DNA of 64,000 nucleotides from Ruegeria sp. HKCCA6707 (GTDB lineage Bacteria > Pseudomonadota > Alphaproteobacteria > Rhodobacterales > Rhodobacteraceae): positions 186,001 through 250,000 of the forward strand of contig NZ_WQEG01000001.1 in assembly GCF_013033515.1 (NCBI RefSeq), read 5' to 3'. The translations under genes and the position numbers were made by a program. Below are positions 1 through 9,950 of this stretch, in pieces (within the stretch, counting starts at the first letter, position 1; each line of letters opens with the position of its first letter). The notes under the pieces are model-generated. The model saw nothing but the letters and a program-made list of their open reading frames with translations, had not been told where the DNA came from and did not search any database.

Positions 1-2692
1 CCGCTGTGCCGTTCAGGTCAATGGCCTGTTCGATTGCGTCCCAGGACAGCGGAATCAGACCACGCTGCCAAGCCGCGCCAAACACCATCATGTTGGAATA
101 GATCGAATCCCCCATAACCGCGCGCGCGAGATCCGAAGCATCAAAGAGATCCACATTATCCTTCAGACGCGCCTTGAGCGCCAGCTCCAACCGGTCGCTT
201 GGGATCTGGAATTCGGTATTGCGGGTGAAATCTCCGGTCACGATCTCATGGCTGTTAACCACCGCGCCGGTCTGGCCCTGACGGGTCAGCCCCAAGGTCT
301 TGGCCCCCGCAGATACGACCAGATCGCCCCCGATCAAAGCATGTGCCTCGCCCGTTGCCACGCGAATGGCGCTGATGTCTTCGGGGCGCTCTGCCAGGCG
401 GCAATGAATGTGAACAGCCCCGCCCTTTTGGGCCAGCCCCGCCATTTCCATCATCCCGGCGCCCTTGCCGTCGATTTGCGCGGCTTGCGCCAGAAGCGCA
501 CCGATGGTGACAACGCCTGTGCCGCCAACGCCTGTGATTACAATGTTATGGGTTCCCTTGATGTCTGGCAGTTCTGGCTCGGGCAGATCGGGCAGATCAA
601 TTTCAGTGGTTGCCTCTTTGCGGATTGTCGCGCCTTCCAACGTTACAAAAGACGGGCAAAACCCTTTGAGGCAAGAGAAATCCTTGTTGCAACTGGATTG
701 GTCGACGGCACGTTTGCGCCCAAGCTCGGTCTCTTTCGGCACGATGGACACACAGTTCGACTGCACTCCGCAATCGCCGCATCCTTCGCAAATGTCGGTA
801 TTGATGAACACACGCTTGTCAGGGTCCGGGAAGGTGCCCCGCTTGCGCCGCCGGCGTTTCTCTGCAGCGCAAGTCTGCACATAGACGATGACCGAAACAC
901 CCTCAATGGCACGGAACTTTTCCTGAACCTGCATTAGTTCGGCCCGTTCATGCGTCTCGACATCCGAAGGCAAGGCCTTGAGGTTCACATCTTCCTTTTC
1001 GTCATAAACCAGCGCCACAGTCTTGACGCCCATAGCGCGCACTTCGTCCACGATCCGTTCCGCAGTCAGACCCCCTTCGTTGCCCTGCCCGCCCGTCATG
1101 GCAACCGCGTCGTTGAACAGGATCTTGAAGGTGATGTTGGTGTCGTTGGCCAAAGCGGCCCGGATCGCCTGAACGCCCGAATGGTTATAGGTGCCGTCGC
1201 CCAGGTTCTGGAACACATGCTCTGTGGTGGAAAACGGCGCTTCACCGATCCAGTTCGCACCTTCGCCGCCCATCTGGGTGAACCCCGTCGTCTCGCGATC
1301 CATCCACTGCACCATGTAATGGCATCCGATCCCGGCATAGGCCCGGCTGCCTTCGGGCAGTTTGGTCGAGCTGTTATGCGGGCAGCCCGAGCAGAAATAG
1401 GGCACACGTTCGGCTATGTTCTGAGCATTATCGGCGCGACGCGCCTCGGTCAGCTTGCTGAGACCTGCACGGATACCGTCCGTTTCGCGGCCTTCTTCGA
1501 TCAGGATATCACCCAGTTTTTCGGCGATCATGATCGGATCAAGCGCGCCGCGCGTCGGGAACAGTTCTTCCCGGTGCAGCGCCCCGGCCCCGCCTTTGTA
1601 CCAGCCGTAAACGCGCCGCCCGCGCCGGTCGTCAAAGATAGCCTCTTTGACCTGCACTTCGATCAGCTTGCGCTTTTCTTCGATGATAACGATCAGGTCC
1701 AGACCTTCGGCCCAATCGTGAAACCCTTTCATATCTAACGGGAACGTCTGGCCGATTTTATAGGTTGTGATCCCCAGGCGCTCGGCCTCGGCCTCATCAA
1801 TGTTGAGTAAAGACAAAGCGTGCGTCAGGTCCAGCCAGTTCTTGCCTGCAGCCACCAGCCCGATCTTGGCCCCCGCTTTGCCCCAGACGCGTTTGTCCAT
1901 CCGGTTTGCGTGCGAGAAGGTTTCCGCCGCAAAGCGCTTGTAGTCGATCATCCGCGCTTCTTGCAGGTGGGGCGTATCGCCCAAGCGAATGTTCAAGCCT
2001 CCTTCGGGCATATCAAATTCAGGGATCACCACTGAGGCCCTGTCTGGTCTGCCATCGACGACCGAGGTGACCTCGATCGTGTCTTTCATTGTCTTGAGCC
2101 CAACCCAGACACCGGCAAAGCGGCTGAGAGCAAAGCCGTAAATGCCATAATCCAGGATCTCTTGTACACCGGCGGGGCTGACCACCGGCATATACATGTC
2201 GACCATCGACCATTCCGACTGGTGCAACACGGTCGAGCTTTCGCCCGTATGGTCATCGCCCATGGCCATCAGGACACCGCCCAAAGCGGCCGTTCCTGCC
2301 ATGTTGGCGTGGCGCATCACATCACCTGATCGGTCAACGCCGGGGCCTTTGCCATACCAAAGCCCAAAGACGCCGTCGTATTTGCCATCCCCGCGCAAAC
2401 CGGCCTGTTGACTGCCCCACAGTGCCGTGGCGGCCAGATCTTCATTCAACCCGTATTGAAAGGTGACGTCGTTTTCCAGCAGTTGCCTCTGCGCCCGGTT
2501 CATCTGCTGATCAACCGCGCCCAAGGGTGAACCTCGGTATCCGGTGACCAGTCCGGCGGTGTTCAGCCCTGCTGCGCGGTCCCGCTCTTTCTGCATCAGC
2601 ATCAGACGTACAAGCGCTTGTGTGCCGTTTAAAAGAATCGGACTTTTGCTTAGATCGAACCGGTCATTCAGCGATACTTTTGGCTGACTCAT
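1..2692 (-). CDS. Indolepyruvate ferredoxin oxidoreductase, fused subunits (3' part outside window)
   Basis: The visible N-terminal 897 residues begin MSQPKVSLNDRFDLSKS and run off the left edge. The family oxidatively decarboxylates arylpyruvates (from aromatic amino acid transamination) to aryl-acetyl-CoA, passing electrons to ferredoxin. The order is an alpha-type TPP enzyme region (GLVTGYRGSPLGAVDQQM near residue 50; CSGCPHNSSTKLP near 430), a 4Fe-4S ferredoxin segment with CEGCGDC near 635, then the start of the gamma-type region with GVGGTGVVTIGALLAQ near 725. This matches the long single-chain form (about 1,130 residues) rather than the two-gene IorAB form. The start at 2690-2692 gives the full N-terminus, and the gene diverges from the LysR gene, its likely regulator. 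Cytosolic. The family is secure; the substrate is inferred. Confidence 0.9.
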   Translation of the reverse strand, partial: MSQPKVSLNDRFDLSKSPILLNGTQALVRLMLMQKERDRAAGLNTAGLVTGYRGSPLGAVDQQMNRAQRQLLENDVTFQYGLNEDLAATALWGSQQAGLRGDGKYDGVFGLWYGKGPGVDRSGDVMRHANMAGTAALGGVLMAMGDDHTGESSTVLHQSEWSMVDMYMPVVSPAGVQEILDYGIYGFALSRFAGVWVGLKTMKDTIEVTSVVDGRPDRASVVIPEFDMPEGGLNIRLGDTPHLQEARMIDYKRFAAETFSHANRMDKRVWGKAGAKIGLVAAGKNWLDLTHALSLLNIDEAEAERLGITTYKIGQTFPLDMKGFHDWAEGLDLIVIIEEKRKLIEVQVKEAIFDDRRGRRVYGWYKGGAGALHREELFPTRGALDPIMIAEKLGDILIEEGRETDGIRAGLSKLTEARRADNAQNIAERVPYFCSGCPHNSSTKLPEGSRAYAGIGCHYMVQWMDRETTGFTQMGGEGANWIGEAPFSTTEHVFQNLGDGTYNHSGVQAIRAALANDTNITFKILFNDAVAMTGGQGNEGGLTAERIVDEVRAMGVKTVALVYDEKEDVNLKALPSDVETHERAELMQVQEKFRAIEGVSVIVYVQTCAAEKRRRRKRGTFPDPDKRVFINTDICEGCGDCGVQSNCVSIVPKETELGRKRAVDQSSCNKDFSCLKGFCPSFVTLEGATIRKEATTEIDLPDLPEPELPDIKGTHNIVITGVGGTGVVTIGALLAQAAQIDGKGAGMMEMAGLAQKGGAVHIHCRLAERPEDISAIRVATGEAHALIGGDLVVSAGAKTLGLTRQGQTGAVVNSHEIVTGDFTRNTEFQIPSDRLELALKARLKDNVDLFDASDLARAVMGDSIYSNMMVFGAAWQRGLIPLSWDAIEQAIDLNGTA

Positions 2693-2742
2693 TCAGACGT
2701 CTCCCCTCGTCGGAAAATACTGCCACATTGTTCATCTATTTT

Positions 2743-2761
2743 AGGTCATATATTCTGACCT
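2743..2761. promoter_or_regulatory. LysR-type operator between ior and lysR
   Basis: AGGTCATATATTCTGACCT is an inverted repeat with perfect 6-bp arms and a 7-bp centre. It contains the T-N11-A core typical of LysR-type regulators (T at 2746, A at 2758). It lies about 50 bp from the oxidoreductase start and about 100 bp from the LysR start, as expected for a shared control site. A related half-site, ATAGGTC, is near 2831. The remaining intergenic sequence shows nothing else clear. Confidence 0.6.
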
Positions 2762-2863
2762 GTATAGGGAATTTCCGCTCGCACGTTTCCGATTCCGGGT
2801 TTGCGTGTGGAATTTGTTACCTGTTTCATATAGGTCGGCCAAAGAATAACGAAAGTTGCAAAG

Positions 2864-3772
2864 ATGGATTGGGACAAGCTTAGAATATTTCACGCGGTCG
2901 CGGATGCGGGCAGCCTTACGCATGCGGGTGACAAGCTCAATTTGTCTCAATCCGCCGTGAGTCGTCAGATCCGAGCGCTGGAAGAATCGCTGGATGTGAC
3001 CCTGTTTCACCGTCATGCACGAGGTCTGATTCTCACCGAACAAGGCGAGCTTTTGTTTGATGCAACCACGGCCATGTCCAAACGGTTGGACACAGCCGCC
3101 GCGCGCATCCGTGACAGCGAAGACGAGGTCTTTGGCGTTCTGCGCGTCACCACTACCTTTGGCTTCGGTACCCTGTGGTTGGCCCCGCGCCTGCCCAAGC
3201 TTTACGAGCAATATCCCGACCTGAATATCGACCTGATGCTGGAAGAACGGGTGCTGGATCTGCCCATGCGTGAGGCTGACGTTGCCATCCGTATGAAAGA
3301 ACCCAGCCAGGCCGATCTGGTGCGCAAACGCCTGATGACCGTTCAGATGTTGCTTTATGCCACCCGCAGCTACCTTGATGCGCATCCCGAGCCTTTGGAA
3401 AGCCTCGAGGACATCTCGAAACACCGTCTGATCTGTCAAACGCCGTCTGCCCCGCAGGTCGGGGCCAGCGCCACTTTGGTGCGCCACCTAATGACCTATA
3501 ACCCCGGGTCGTTGCTGACAGTAAACAACTATTTTGGTGTTCTGCAGGGTGTTCTGCACGATCTGGGCATTGGCGTTCTTCCTGACTATGTAACCGAGGA
3601 TTTCCCCGATCTTGTGCCGGTTCTGCCCGATATCGACAGCACCGACGTGCCGGTCTATCTCGCCTACCCCGAGGAACTGCGCCATTCCAAACGCATCGAA
3701 GCCTTCAGGGATTTTGTGCAGGATGAAATTATCGCGCATCGCAAACACCTGAGGCAGTTGGGAAAAATCTAG
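2864..3772 (+). CDS. LysR family transcriptional regulator
   Basis: This 302-residue protein has the typical LysR length. The N-terminal winged helix-turn-helix reads WDKLRIFHAVADAGSLTHAGDKLNLSQSAVSRQIRALEESLDVTLFHRHARG (residues 2-55), followed by a linker helix and a periplasmic-binding-protein-like effector domain from about residue 90. It diverges from the indolepyruvate oxidoreductase across a 171-bp gap with a T-N11-A operator. The inference is that it controls that gene and itself, with an aromatic amino acid catabolite as likely effector. Nothing in the sequence identifies the ligand. The start is supported by the intact LysR N-terminus at the first ATG. Confidence 0.88.
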   Translation: MDWDKLRIFHAVADAGSLTHAGDKLNLSQSAVSRQIRALEESLDVTLFHRHARGLILTEQGELLFDATTAMSKRLDTAAARIRDSEDEVFGVLRVTTTFGFGTLWLAPRLPKLYEQYPDLNIDLMLEERVLDLPMREADVAIRMKEPSQADLVRKRLMTVQMLLYATRSYLDAHPEPLESLEDISKHRLICQTPSAPQVGASATLVRHLMTYNPGSLLTVNNYFGVLQGVLHDLGIGVLPDYVTEDFPDLVPVLPDIDSTDVPVYLAYPEELRHSKRIEAFRDFVQDEIIAHRKHLRQLGKI

Positions 3773-3821
3773 CTATGCGCTCACGACATAGCGGGCATGT
3801 TTTATTAACCAGTAAAATACC

Positions 3822-3850
3822 TTGATCGTTCACCAAGTGATCCCTAAATG
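3822..3850 (+). promoter_or_regulatory. Sigma-70-like promoter of candidate sRNA
   Basis: TTGATC (3822-3827) and TAAATG (3845-3850) are separated by 17 bp. Transcription would begin near 3857, giving a transcript of about 83 nt that ends at the terminator at 3911-3939. Placement is by eye. Confidence 0.5.
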
Positions 3851-3856
3851 AGCAAT

Positions 3857-3939
3857 CGAAGGCGGTGATGCTGAAACGCTCATCATCTTCATACCTCCCT
3901 GTTGGACTACGGCCGAGCTTAGTGCTCGGCCTTTTTTTT
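3857..3939 (+). ncRNA. Candidate trans-acting small RNA with CCUCCC motif
   Basis: A short unit between lysR and mscS has its own promoter and a strong intrinsic terminator. Its middle carries a single-stranded pyrimidine-rich stretch containing CCTCCC (3894-3899), complementary to Shine-Dalgarno sequences, immediately before the terminator hairpin. This layout (about 80-90 nt, exposed anti-SD motif, rho-independent terminator) is that of alphaproteobacterial base-pairing sRNAs such as the suhB/alpha-r14 type. Membership in that family is a suggestion from layout, not a model search. The long frame open from 3865 into mscS crosses the terminator and is not the mscS start. Confidence 0.55.
3911..3939 (+). 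terminator. Intrinsic terminator
   Basis: A perfect 8-bp stem GGCCGAGC/GCTCGGCC with loop TTAGT is followed by eight T residues. It ends the candidate sRNA and insulates mscS from upstream transcription. Confidence 0.85.
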
Positions 3940-4050
3940 GGTTTTTTGGTTTTGCATGAGCCCAGGGCTGTGAAACTGCTGGGAAATTTCAGTTCACATG
4001 CCTATGATCCCGAAAAAACAATCAAATTTATTGTGATCGAGGACAACTCA

Positions 4051-6306
4051 ATGCGCCACACCCTTCGCCTTTTGGCGGCACTAATTTCATTGGTGCTGCT
4101 GGTCGGACCATTGCAGGCCCAAGTGCCATCAACATCATCAAGCTCTGCCCCGACAACAGTGACCATCCCCGAGGACCTGACACCCGAACAGGTCGATGAT
4201 CTTGTCGCGCGCATGTCGGATGATCAGGTACGCTCGATCCTTTTAGAGCGCTTGGATGCGGTAGCCGAGAAAAACGCGGCGGAAGCTGAAGATCGCGAAG
4301 ATCCCATCACCGAGATCAATGAGATCTGGGCCGAGATGGTCGCCTCCTGGACACATGTCTTTGTCACTATTCCCAACATCTTCAGTGCGCAGGCCGAGGC
4401 CGTTAGCAACTTCGTCGGCACGTTTGGAAGCAATGGCGCACTTTTGTTGCTGGGGTTGGTGGCCAGTGTTCTGATGGTTGGGTTCATCGCGGAAAAGCTG
4501 TTTGGGCTTTTTACTCGCAAGTGGCACGCGAAGTCAGATGTCGCCGCAGAGAACGATCTGTGGGGTGCCGTCAGATATCTGTTTGTCCGGTTTTGTCACG
4601 AGATCGCTGGTCTGGTCGTGTTCTACGTTGTCATACGCGCGGTTGGACGTGGCCTTCTGACACCCGAGCAGATCGTCTATGCTGCTCCGTTTGTGTTCTA
4701 TCTTATCTGGATTCCGCGTTTGGGTGCAGCAGCGTCGCGCTTTGTGTTGGCCCCTAACAAGCCCGAATACCGTTTGGTGAATATCGACGACCATTGGGCA
4801 AAATACCTGCATCGCAACCTGATCGGCCTGCTGATCCTGATCGGCTTCACACTGTTCCTGCTGCATTTCAATCGTTTGAACGGCATCACCGGCGGGGAAA
4901 CACGCATCGGGTTCTGGCTGAACGCAGGCATTCACATCTATATCGGTCTGATTGCGTGGACCGCACGGGATGGTCTGACCCAGATGATGTTGGGCACAGA
5001 CCCTGACCACACCAAGTTCGACGAGGAAGTGGCGCGGTATTATCCCTATTTCGCCATTGCAGTGTCCGCAGTGATCTGGCTGTTGGTCGAGTTTCTGGCA
5101 GCGCAGCGTGACCCGGTTATTCGTGCAATACTCCTGTCGGGTGCTCATTTCACCACCATGTTCTGGCTGCTGATCGCGCCGGCGCTGGATACACTGATCC
5201 GGGGTCTTGTGCGCCACCTGCAGCCACCCATGATGGGTGACGGACCCGTGGCGGAACGCGCCTACCGCTCGACCAAACGCAGCTATATCCGGATTGGCCG
5301 CGTTATCGCGGGGATTCTGGTGATCCTGATGATCGCCAAAGCCTGGAACCTGAACCTTCAGGAAATCGCAGGTGGTGGCGCTGAAGAAGGCAGCCGTTTG
5401 ATCCAGTTCTTCATCATTGCGGCCATTGGCTACATCCTGAACGAACTTGTCTCGCTATGGATCAACCGCCGCTTGGCCAAGGAGCAGACTGCCGCAGAAC
5501 AGAGCCCGGACGAAGAAGCCGGTGAAGGCGGTGGTTCGGGCGGGTCGCGTCTGGCCACAGTTCTTCCGCTGCTTCGCGTGACCGCGCAGGTGGCGATTGC
5601 AGTGATCTTCGCCCTGCTCGCGCTTGGGGCTCTGGGGCTGGACATCACCCCGCTGCTGGCCGGTGCCGGTATCCTGGGTCTGGCCATCGGTTTTGGTGCT
5701 CAGAAACTGGTCTCGGATATCGTGGGCGGTATCTTCTTCCTGATCGATGACGCGTTTCGCGTGGGCGAATATGTCGATGTGGGTGGTACTGCGGGTACCG
5801 TCGAAAAGATTTCGATCCGGTCGATGCAACTGCGTCACCACCGCGGCCCGGTGCACACGATCCCTTATGGTGAGATCCAGAAGCTGACCAATTTCAGCCG
5901 CGACTGGGTGATCATGAAACTCAAGTTCACCGTTCCTTTCGATACCGATCCCAATAAGGTCAAGAAAATCTTTAAGAAGATCGGCGCCGAGATGATGGTG
6001 GATGAAACCCACAAAGATGGGTTCCTGCAACCGTTCAAATCTCAGGGCGTCTTTGACTTTGACGATGTTGGCATGATCATCCGCGGTAAGTTCATGGCCA
6101 AGCCCGGCAAGCAGTTCACCCTGCGCAAAGAGATCTTCAACCGGGTCAAGGCAGCGTTCAACGAAAACGGTATCGATTTTGCGCGCCGCGAGGTACGCGT
6201 TGCGATCCCAGGTCTGGACGAGGCCGAGGCGCTGACGGAAGAACAAAAGGCGGCAGTAGGCGCTGCGGCGGCCGACGCTGCAAACAAGGCGCAGAATCCG
6301 GCTTAA
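4051..6306 (+). CDS. MscS family mechanosensitive ion channel protein
   Basis: This is a 751-residue inner-membrane protein with a cleavable signal peptide ([24 protein letters not shown]), a periplasmic N-terminal region and many transmembrane segments. The conserved MscS pore and beta domain follows, with [39 protein letters not shown] around residues 540-580. The tail is rich in Ala and charged residues. It belongs to the large multi-TM MscS class (MscM/YbdG-like size range) that opens on hypo-osmotic shock. The ATG at 4051 is chosen because GAGGA precedes it by 7 nt and the signal peptide begins there; the upstream in-frame ATG at 3868 lies before the terminator at 3911. It appears monocistronic, with a terminator at both ends. 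Confidence 0.88.
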   Translation: MRHTLRLLAALISLVLLVGPLQAQVPSTSSSSAPTTVTIPEDLTPEQVDDLVARMSDDQVRSILLERLDAVAEKNAAEAEDREDPITEINEIWAEMVASWTHVFVTIPNIFSAQAEAVSNFVGTFGSNGALLLLGLVASVLMVGFIAEKLFGLFTRKWHAKSDVAAENDLWGAVRYLFVRFCHEIAGLVVFYVVIRAVGRGLLTPEQIVYAAPFVFYLIWIPRLGAAASRFVLAPNKPEYRLVNIDDHWAKYLHRNLIGLLILIGFTLFLLHFNRLNGITGGETRIGFWLNAGIHIYIGLIAWTARDGLTQMMLGTDPDHTKFDEEVARYYPYFAIAVSAVIWLLVEFLAAQRDPVIRAILLSGAHFTTMFWLLIAPALDTLIRGLVRHLQPPMMGDGPVAERAYRSTKRSYIRIGRVIAGILVILMIAKAWNLNLQEIAGGGAEEGSRLIQFFIIAAIGYILNELVSLWINRRLAKEQTAAEQSPDEEAGEGGGSGGSRLATVLPLLRVTAQVAIAVIFALLALGALGLDITPLLAGAGILGLAIGFGAQKLVSDIVGGIFFLIDDAFRVGEYVDVGGTAGTVEKISIRSMQLRHHRGPVHTIPYGEIQKLTNFSRDWVIMKLKFTVPFDTDPNKVKKIFKKIGAEMMVDETHKDGFLQPFKSQGVFDFDDVGMIIRGKFMAKPGKQFTLRKEIFNRVKAAFNENGIDFARREVRVAIPGLDEAEALTEEQKAAVGAAAADAANKAQNPA

Positions 6307-6354
6307 CCACCGTGTCGCAGCCGGTGGCGCTCACAAGACGCCACCACAGAATAG

Positions 6355-6386
6355 ACGGAACCGGCCCCATCGTCGGTTCCGTTTTT
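6355..6386 (+). terminator. Intrinsic terminator after mscS
   Basis: Stem ACGGAACCG/CGGTTCCGT with a 10-nt loop, followed by a T-run. It separates mscS from purL. Confidence 0.8.
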
Positions 6387-6485
6387 CTTTGCCGCTACCA
6401 ACCTGCGCGGGTTTGGCTCTTTCCACAGCCCGCGCCTTGCCCTAAAAGGCCCGCAAACTCGGCCCATTTGAACACAGGACAGACG

Positions 6486-8645
6486 ATGCAAGAGCCCGCC
6501 ATCACACCCGATCTGATTGCTGCACATGGGCTCAAGCCCGAGGAATACGACATGATCCTCGAGATCATCGGACGTGAACCGAGCTTCACCGAACTGGGCA
6601 TCTTTTCGGCCATGTGGAATGAGCACTGCTCGTACAAATCCTCCAAGAAATGGTTGCGCACCCTGCCCACATCGGGCCCGCGGGTGATCTGTGGCCCGGG
6701 GGAGAATGCAGGCGTTGTTGATATTGGTGACGGTCAGGCCGTGGTCTTCAAGATGGAAAGCCATAACCACCCCTCGTACATCGAACCCTATCAAGGTGCG
6801 GCCACGGGTGTGGGTGGCATTCTGCGTGACGTCTTCACCATGGGCGCGCGCCCCATCGCCTCGATGAACGCGTTGTCCTTTGGCGAACCCGGGCACCACA
6901 AGACCCGTCAGTTGGTGAACGGCGTGGTGGAAGGCATCGGCGGTTATGGCAACTGCTTCGGCGTACCTTGCGTGGGCGGTGAGGTCCGGTTTCACCCGGC
7001 CTATAACGGCAACTGCCTTGTAAATGCGTTCGCCGCAGGCCTCGCAGACAGTGACAAGATCTTCTACTCCGCTGCCTCCGGGATCGGGATGCCCGTTGTC
7101 TATCTTGGTGCGAAGACCGGTCGTGATGGTGTGGGCGGCGCAACCATGGCCTCGGCCGAATTCGATGACACGATCGAAGAAAAACGCCCCACGGTTCAAG
7201 TTGGCGATCCTTTCACCGAAAAGCGCCTGATGGAGGCCACGCTTGAACTTATGCAGACCGGTGCTGTGATCTCGATTCAGGATATGGGTGCTGCGGGCTT
7301 GACCTGTTCTGCCGTTGAAATGGGTGACAAAGGTGGTCTGGGTGTACGTCTGGATCTGGAAAACGTGCCCCAGCGCGAAGAGAACATGACCGCCTATGAG
7401 ATGATGCTGTCAGAATCCCAGGAACGCATGTTGATGGTTCTCAAGCCCGAGCTTGAGGCTGAGGCGCGCGCGGTCTTCGAAAAATGGGATCTGGATTTCG
7501 CCATCGTCGGCGAAACAATCGCCGAAGACCGCTTCCTGATCATGCACAATGGCGAGGTCAAAGCCGATCTGGTTCTGTCCAAACTCTCCTCAACCGCACC
7601 CGAATATGATCGCCCGTGGGAGCCGACACCGCCGGCTGCGCCGCTCGATGACGTGCCGCAGATCGACCCGATCGACGGTTTGCGCGCGCTTCTGGCTTCG
7701 CCCAATTATGCCGGCAAGCAATGGGTCTATGAACAGTACGACACCATGGTCATGGCCGATTCAGCGCGCACGCCCGGCCTGGGCGCTGGCATGGTGCGCG
7801 TGCACGGCACCGACAAGGTTCTGGCTTTCACCAGCGATGTGACACCGCGCTATGTGCGAGCCAACCCGGTGGAAGGCGGCAAACAGGCGGTGGCCGAAGC
7901 CTATCGCAACCTCACCGCCGTGGGTGCAACGCCCTTGGCCACCACTGACAACCTGAATTTCGGCAACCCCGAAAAGCCCGAGATCATGGGCCAGTTCGTC
8001 GGTGCCATTCAGGGCATCGGTGCCGCTGTCGGCGCGCTGGATATGCCCATCGTGTCGGGCAATGTCTCGCTCTATAACGAAACCGATGGCCAGGCGATCC
8101 TGCCCACCCCCACCATCGGCGCGGTCGGCCTGCTGACCCACACCGATGAGATCATCGGCAATGAAGTGCGCGAGGGTCACGTGGCGCTGGTGATCGGCGA
8201 CACCACCGGCCATCTGGGCCAATCCGCCCTGCTGGCCGAGGTCTTCAACCGCGAAGACGGCGACGCGCCGCAGGTTGATTTGGCCGCAGAAAAGCGCAAC
8301 GGCGATTTCATCCGCGCCAATCGCGAGATGATCAAAGCCTGCACTGATCTGGGTGATGGTGGTCTGGCACTGGCCGCGTTCGAACTGGCCGAAGCCGCAG
8401 GCGTCGGTGTCTGCCTTGATGAGGCGCCAACCGACTTCCTCTTTGGCGAAGATCAGGCACGCTATCTGGTCGCTTGCAACTTTGATCAGGCCGAGGCGCT
8501 GATGATCGCCGCCGGTCAGGCGGGCGTGCCTTTGGTATCGGTTGGCCGGTTCACCGGCGACAGCGTCAGGATTGGCAGCGCAGAAGCGCCTCTGAGCGAG
8601 TTGACCGATATCTTCCGCACCAGCTTTGCCTCTGCGGTGGCATAA
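6486..8645 (+). CDS. purL: Phosphoribosylformylglycinamidine synthase subunit PurL
   Basis: The enzyme catalyses ATP- and glutamine-dependent conversion of FGAR to FGAM in purine synthesis. At 719 residues it is the small PurL form, which needs separate PurS and PurQ partners; neither gene is in the window. Signature segments include [18 protein letters not shown] (about 38-55), the nucleotide-site run [28 protein letters not shown] (about 68-95) and [12 protein letters not shown] near the C-terminal AIRS-like domain. The start at 6486 follows AGGA by 6 nt. A longer upstream open frame runs through the mscS terminator and is not used. Cytosolic; followed by its own terminator. Confidence 0.96.
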   Translation: MQEPAITPDLIAAHGLKPEEYDMILEIIGREPSFTELGIFSAMWNEHCSYKSSKKWLRTLPTSGPRVICGPGENAGVVDIGDGQAVVFKMESHNHPSYIEPYQGAATGVGGILRDVFTMGARPIASMNALSFGEPGHHKTRQLVNGVVEGIGGYGNCFGVPCVGGEVRFHPAYNGNCLVNAFAAGLADSDKIFYSAASGIGMPVVYLGAKTGRDGVGGATMASAEFDDTIEEKRPTVQVGDPFTEKRLMEATLELMQTGAVISIQDMGAAGLTCSAVEMGDKGGLGVRLDLENVPQREENMTAYEMMLSESQERMLMVLKPELEAEARAVFEKWDLDFAIVGETIAEDRFLIMHNGEVKADLVLSKLSSTAPEYDRPWEPTPPAAPLDDVPQIDPIDGLRALLASPNYAGKQWVYEQYDTMVMADSARTPGLGAGMVRVHGTDKVLAFTSDVTPRYVRANPVEGGKQAVAEAYRNLTAVGATPLATTDNLNFGNPEKPEIMGQFVGAIQGIGAAVGALDMPIVSGNVSLYNETDGQAILPTPTIGAVGLLTHTDEIIGNEVREGHVALVIGDTTGHLGQSALLAEVFNREDGDAPQVDLAAEKRNGDFIRANREMIKACTDLGDGGLALAAFELAEAAGVGVCLDEAPTDFLFGEDQARYLVACNFDQAEALMIAAGQAGVPLVSVGRFTGDSVRIGSAEAPLSELTDIFRTSFASAVA

Positions 8646-8680
8646 GCACGCCCACCCCTTCTTCTCGTTTCAAACACGGA

Positions 8681-8711
8681 AAATCCCGCGCTTATCACAG
8701 GCGCGGGTTTT
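8681..8711 (+). terminator. Intrinsic terminator after purL
   Basis: Stem CCCGCGC (8685-8691) with GCGCGGG (8701-8707), flanked by A and T tracts that extend the pairing. Confidence 0.75.
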
Positions 8712-8792
8712 CCCGCGCTGCGCCCGCGTCACATCTTGCACGCCCCCGCCAGGCGCTCTACATCTTGGGAAAGACTTTCAGGAGTGACCTAA

Positions 8793-9029
8793 ATGCCGAT
8801 GAGCGCCCACGAGATTGAAACCCTGCTGCGCGAGAGCTTTCCCAACGCGGAAATTCAGGTTGGCGGCAGCGATGGCGTACACATGTCCGCCATGGTCGTG
8901 GACGAAAGCTTTCGGGGCAAAAACCGCGTCCAACAACAGCGCGCGGTCTATGCGGCCTTGAAAGGCAAGATGGACGGCCCAGATGGAGAATTGCACGCGC
9001 TGGCGCTGACCACCAAAGTGCCGGAGTGA
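8793..9029 (+). CDS. BolA family protein
   Basis: This 78-residue protein (MPMSAHEIETLLRESFPNAEIQVGG) has a BolA fold pattern that includes the conserved DESFRGKNRVQQQRAVYAAL segment. BolA-like proteins bind monothiol glutaredoxins and share 2Fe-2S clusters with them. Here the CGFS glutaredoxin gene is only about 210 bp downstream in the same direction, with one tiny gene between, which supports a joint Fe-S/iron-sensing role. The short form without an N-terminal extension resembles the IbaG/BolA2 branch. Cytosolic. Confidence 0.88.
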   Translation: MPMSAHEIETLLRESFPNAEIQVGGSDGVHMSAMVVDESFRGKNRVQQQRAVYAALKGKMDGPDGELHALALTTKVPE

Positions 9030-9030
9030 G

Positions 9031-9216
9031 ATGGAGCATGTAATCGTCATTTTGTTTGCGGTAGCCGGTTTTGGTGCGTTGATCACGCTTTTGGCGTTGA
9101 GCCATTCACGAGCCAAACACAAATCCATACTTGGAATGGAAGCGACCGATGTTGACCTTGTAAACAAGGTACAAGCAGAAAACGATCGATTGGAACGCAT
9201 GAACAAGCGCGATTGA
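9031..9216 (+). CDS. Small single-span membrane protein between bolA and grxD
   Basis: This 61-residue protein starts 1 nt after the bolA stop. Residues 4-24 (VIVILFAVAGFGALITLLALS) form one hydrophobic segment, followed by a basic and then acidic/polar cytoplasmic tail. Coupling to bolA and direct continuation into grxD argue that it is a real gene rather than chance. I do not recognise the family. A membrane partner in the BolA/glutaredoxin module is possible but is only inferred from position. Confidence 0.6.
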   Translation: MEHVIVILFAVAGFGALITLLALSHSRAKHKSILGMEATDVDLVNKVQAENDRLERMNKRD

Positions 9217-9240
9217 GCGCTGATGACAAGGAAACGCGAA

Positions 9241-9603
9241 ATGACCGATGTAAAAACCCAGATCGACGAAACCGTCAAAGCCAATGACGTCGTTCTGTAT
9301 ATGAAGGGCACCAAAGAGATGCCGCAATGCGGGTTTTCGTCCCGTGTGGCCGGCGTGCTGAACTATATGGGTGTTGACTATGCTGACGTGAACGTGCTGG
9401 CGGATGAAGCCGTGCGCCAGGGCATCAAGGATTATTCCGACTGGCCGACCGTGCCGCAGCTTTACGTCAAAGGCGAGTTTGTCGGTGGGTGCGATATCAT
9501 CACCGAGATGACTTTGTCGGGCGAGTTGGACACTCTGTTTGATGACAATGGTGTCACCTACGACAAGGATGCCGCGGACAAAATCCGCGAAGCCAACGCC
9601 TAG
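9241..9603 (+). CDS. grxD: Monothiol glutaredoxin, Grx4 type
   Basis: This 120-residue protein has the CGFS active site ([27 protein letters not shown]) and the glutathione/cluster-binding segments [23 protein letters not shown] glutaredoxins bind a glutathione-ligated 2Fe-2S cluster, deliver clusters, and form heterodimers with BolA proteins. The start at 9241 is preferred over the in-frame ATG at 9223 because AAGGAAA precedes it and the conserved region begins with [12 protein letters not shown]. The gene ends in a 4-bp convergent overlap with the mliC-like gene. Confidence 0.94.
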   Translation: MTDVKTQIDETVKANDVVLYMKGTKEMPQCGFSSRVAGVLNYMGVDYADVNVLADEAVRQGIKDYSDWPTVPQLYVKGEFVGGCDIITEMTLSGELDTLFDDNGVTYDKDAADKIREANA

Positions 9604-9950
9604 CGGCTGGAACAGTCCCTGAACAACAGGGTTTCGGGGGCTGTACTGCCTGCGGGTTGATGGGTGATCGTCGCGTCCCACCCTTTGGACCGCAGCGTAT
9701 AGAGGCCATTGGCATCCACCGATTCATACTGGATGCCCGACCCGCTGGGAACCTGACGCATTGCGATCAGCTCTCCGTTCAAAACCAATGCCGCCGCCCC
9801 GGACCCATCGGATGCGTTGAAATAGGTGACCGGAATGCGCGTATTGTTTTCGCAATTGAAGGCGACGGACAGAATGTCGATCTCGGCCAGTGCTGCCGAC
9901 GCGCCAAGCGACAGCGCGGCAGCCAGAGCCAGTTTGGGCAAGCAGGTCAT
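9600..9950 (-). CDS. MliC-like lysozyme inhibitor family protein
   Basis: This 116-residue exported protein has signal peptide [22 protein letters not shown]. The mature part shows the MliC layout: an early Cys in [22 protein letters not shown], a [12 protein letters not shown] strand in place of the usual YxFWSKGxxA, and a final Cys in LFRDC. Such proteins block C-type lysozyme in the periplasm. It is not a clear lipoprotein, since no LxGC box is seen. Its start overlaps the zapA stop as ATGA, so it is the last gene of the coiled-coil/zapA unit. The family assignment is by pattern only. Confidence 0.65.
   Translation of the reverse strand: MTCLPKLALAAALSLGASAALAEIDILSVAFNCENNTRIPVTYFNASDGSGAAALVLNGELIAMRQVPSGSGIQYESVDANGLYTLRSKGWDATITHQPAGSTAPETLLFRDCSSR

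Noticed and set aside
3865..4050. N-terminal extension of the MscS protein
   Set aside because: It crosses a strong intrinsic terminator and the candidate sRNA, while the ATG at 4051 has a ribosome binding site and begins a signal peptide.
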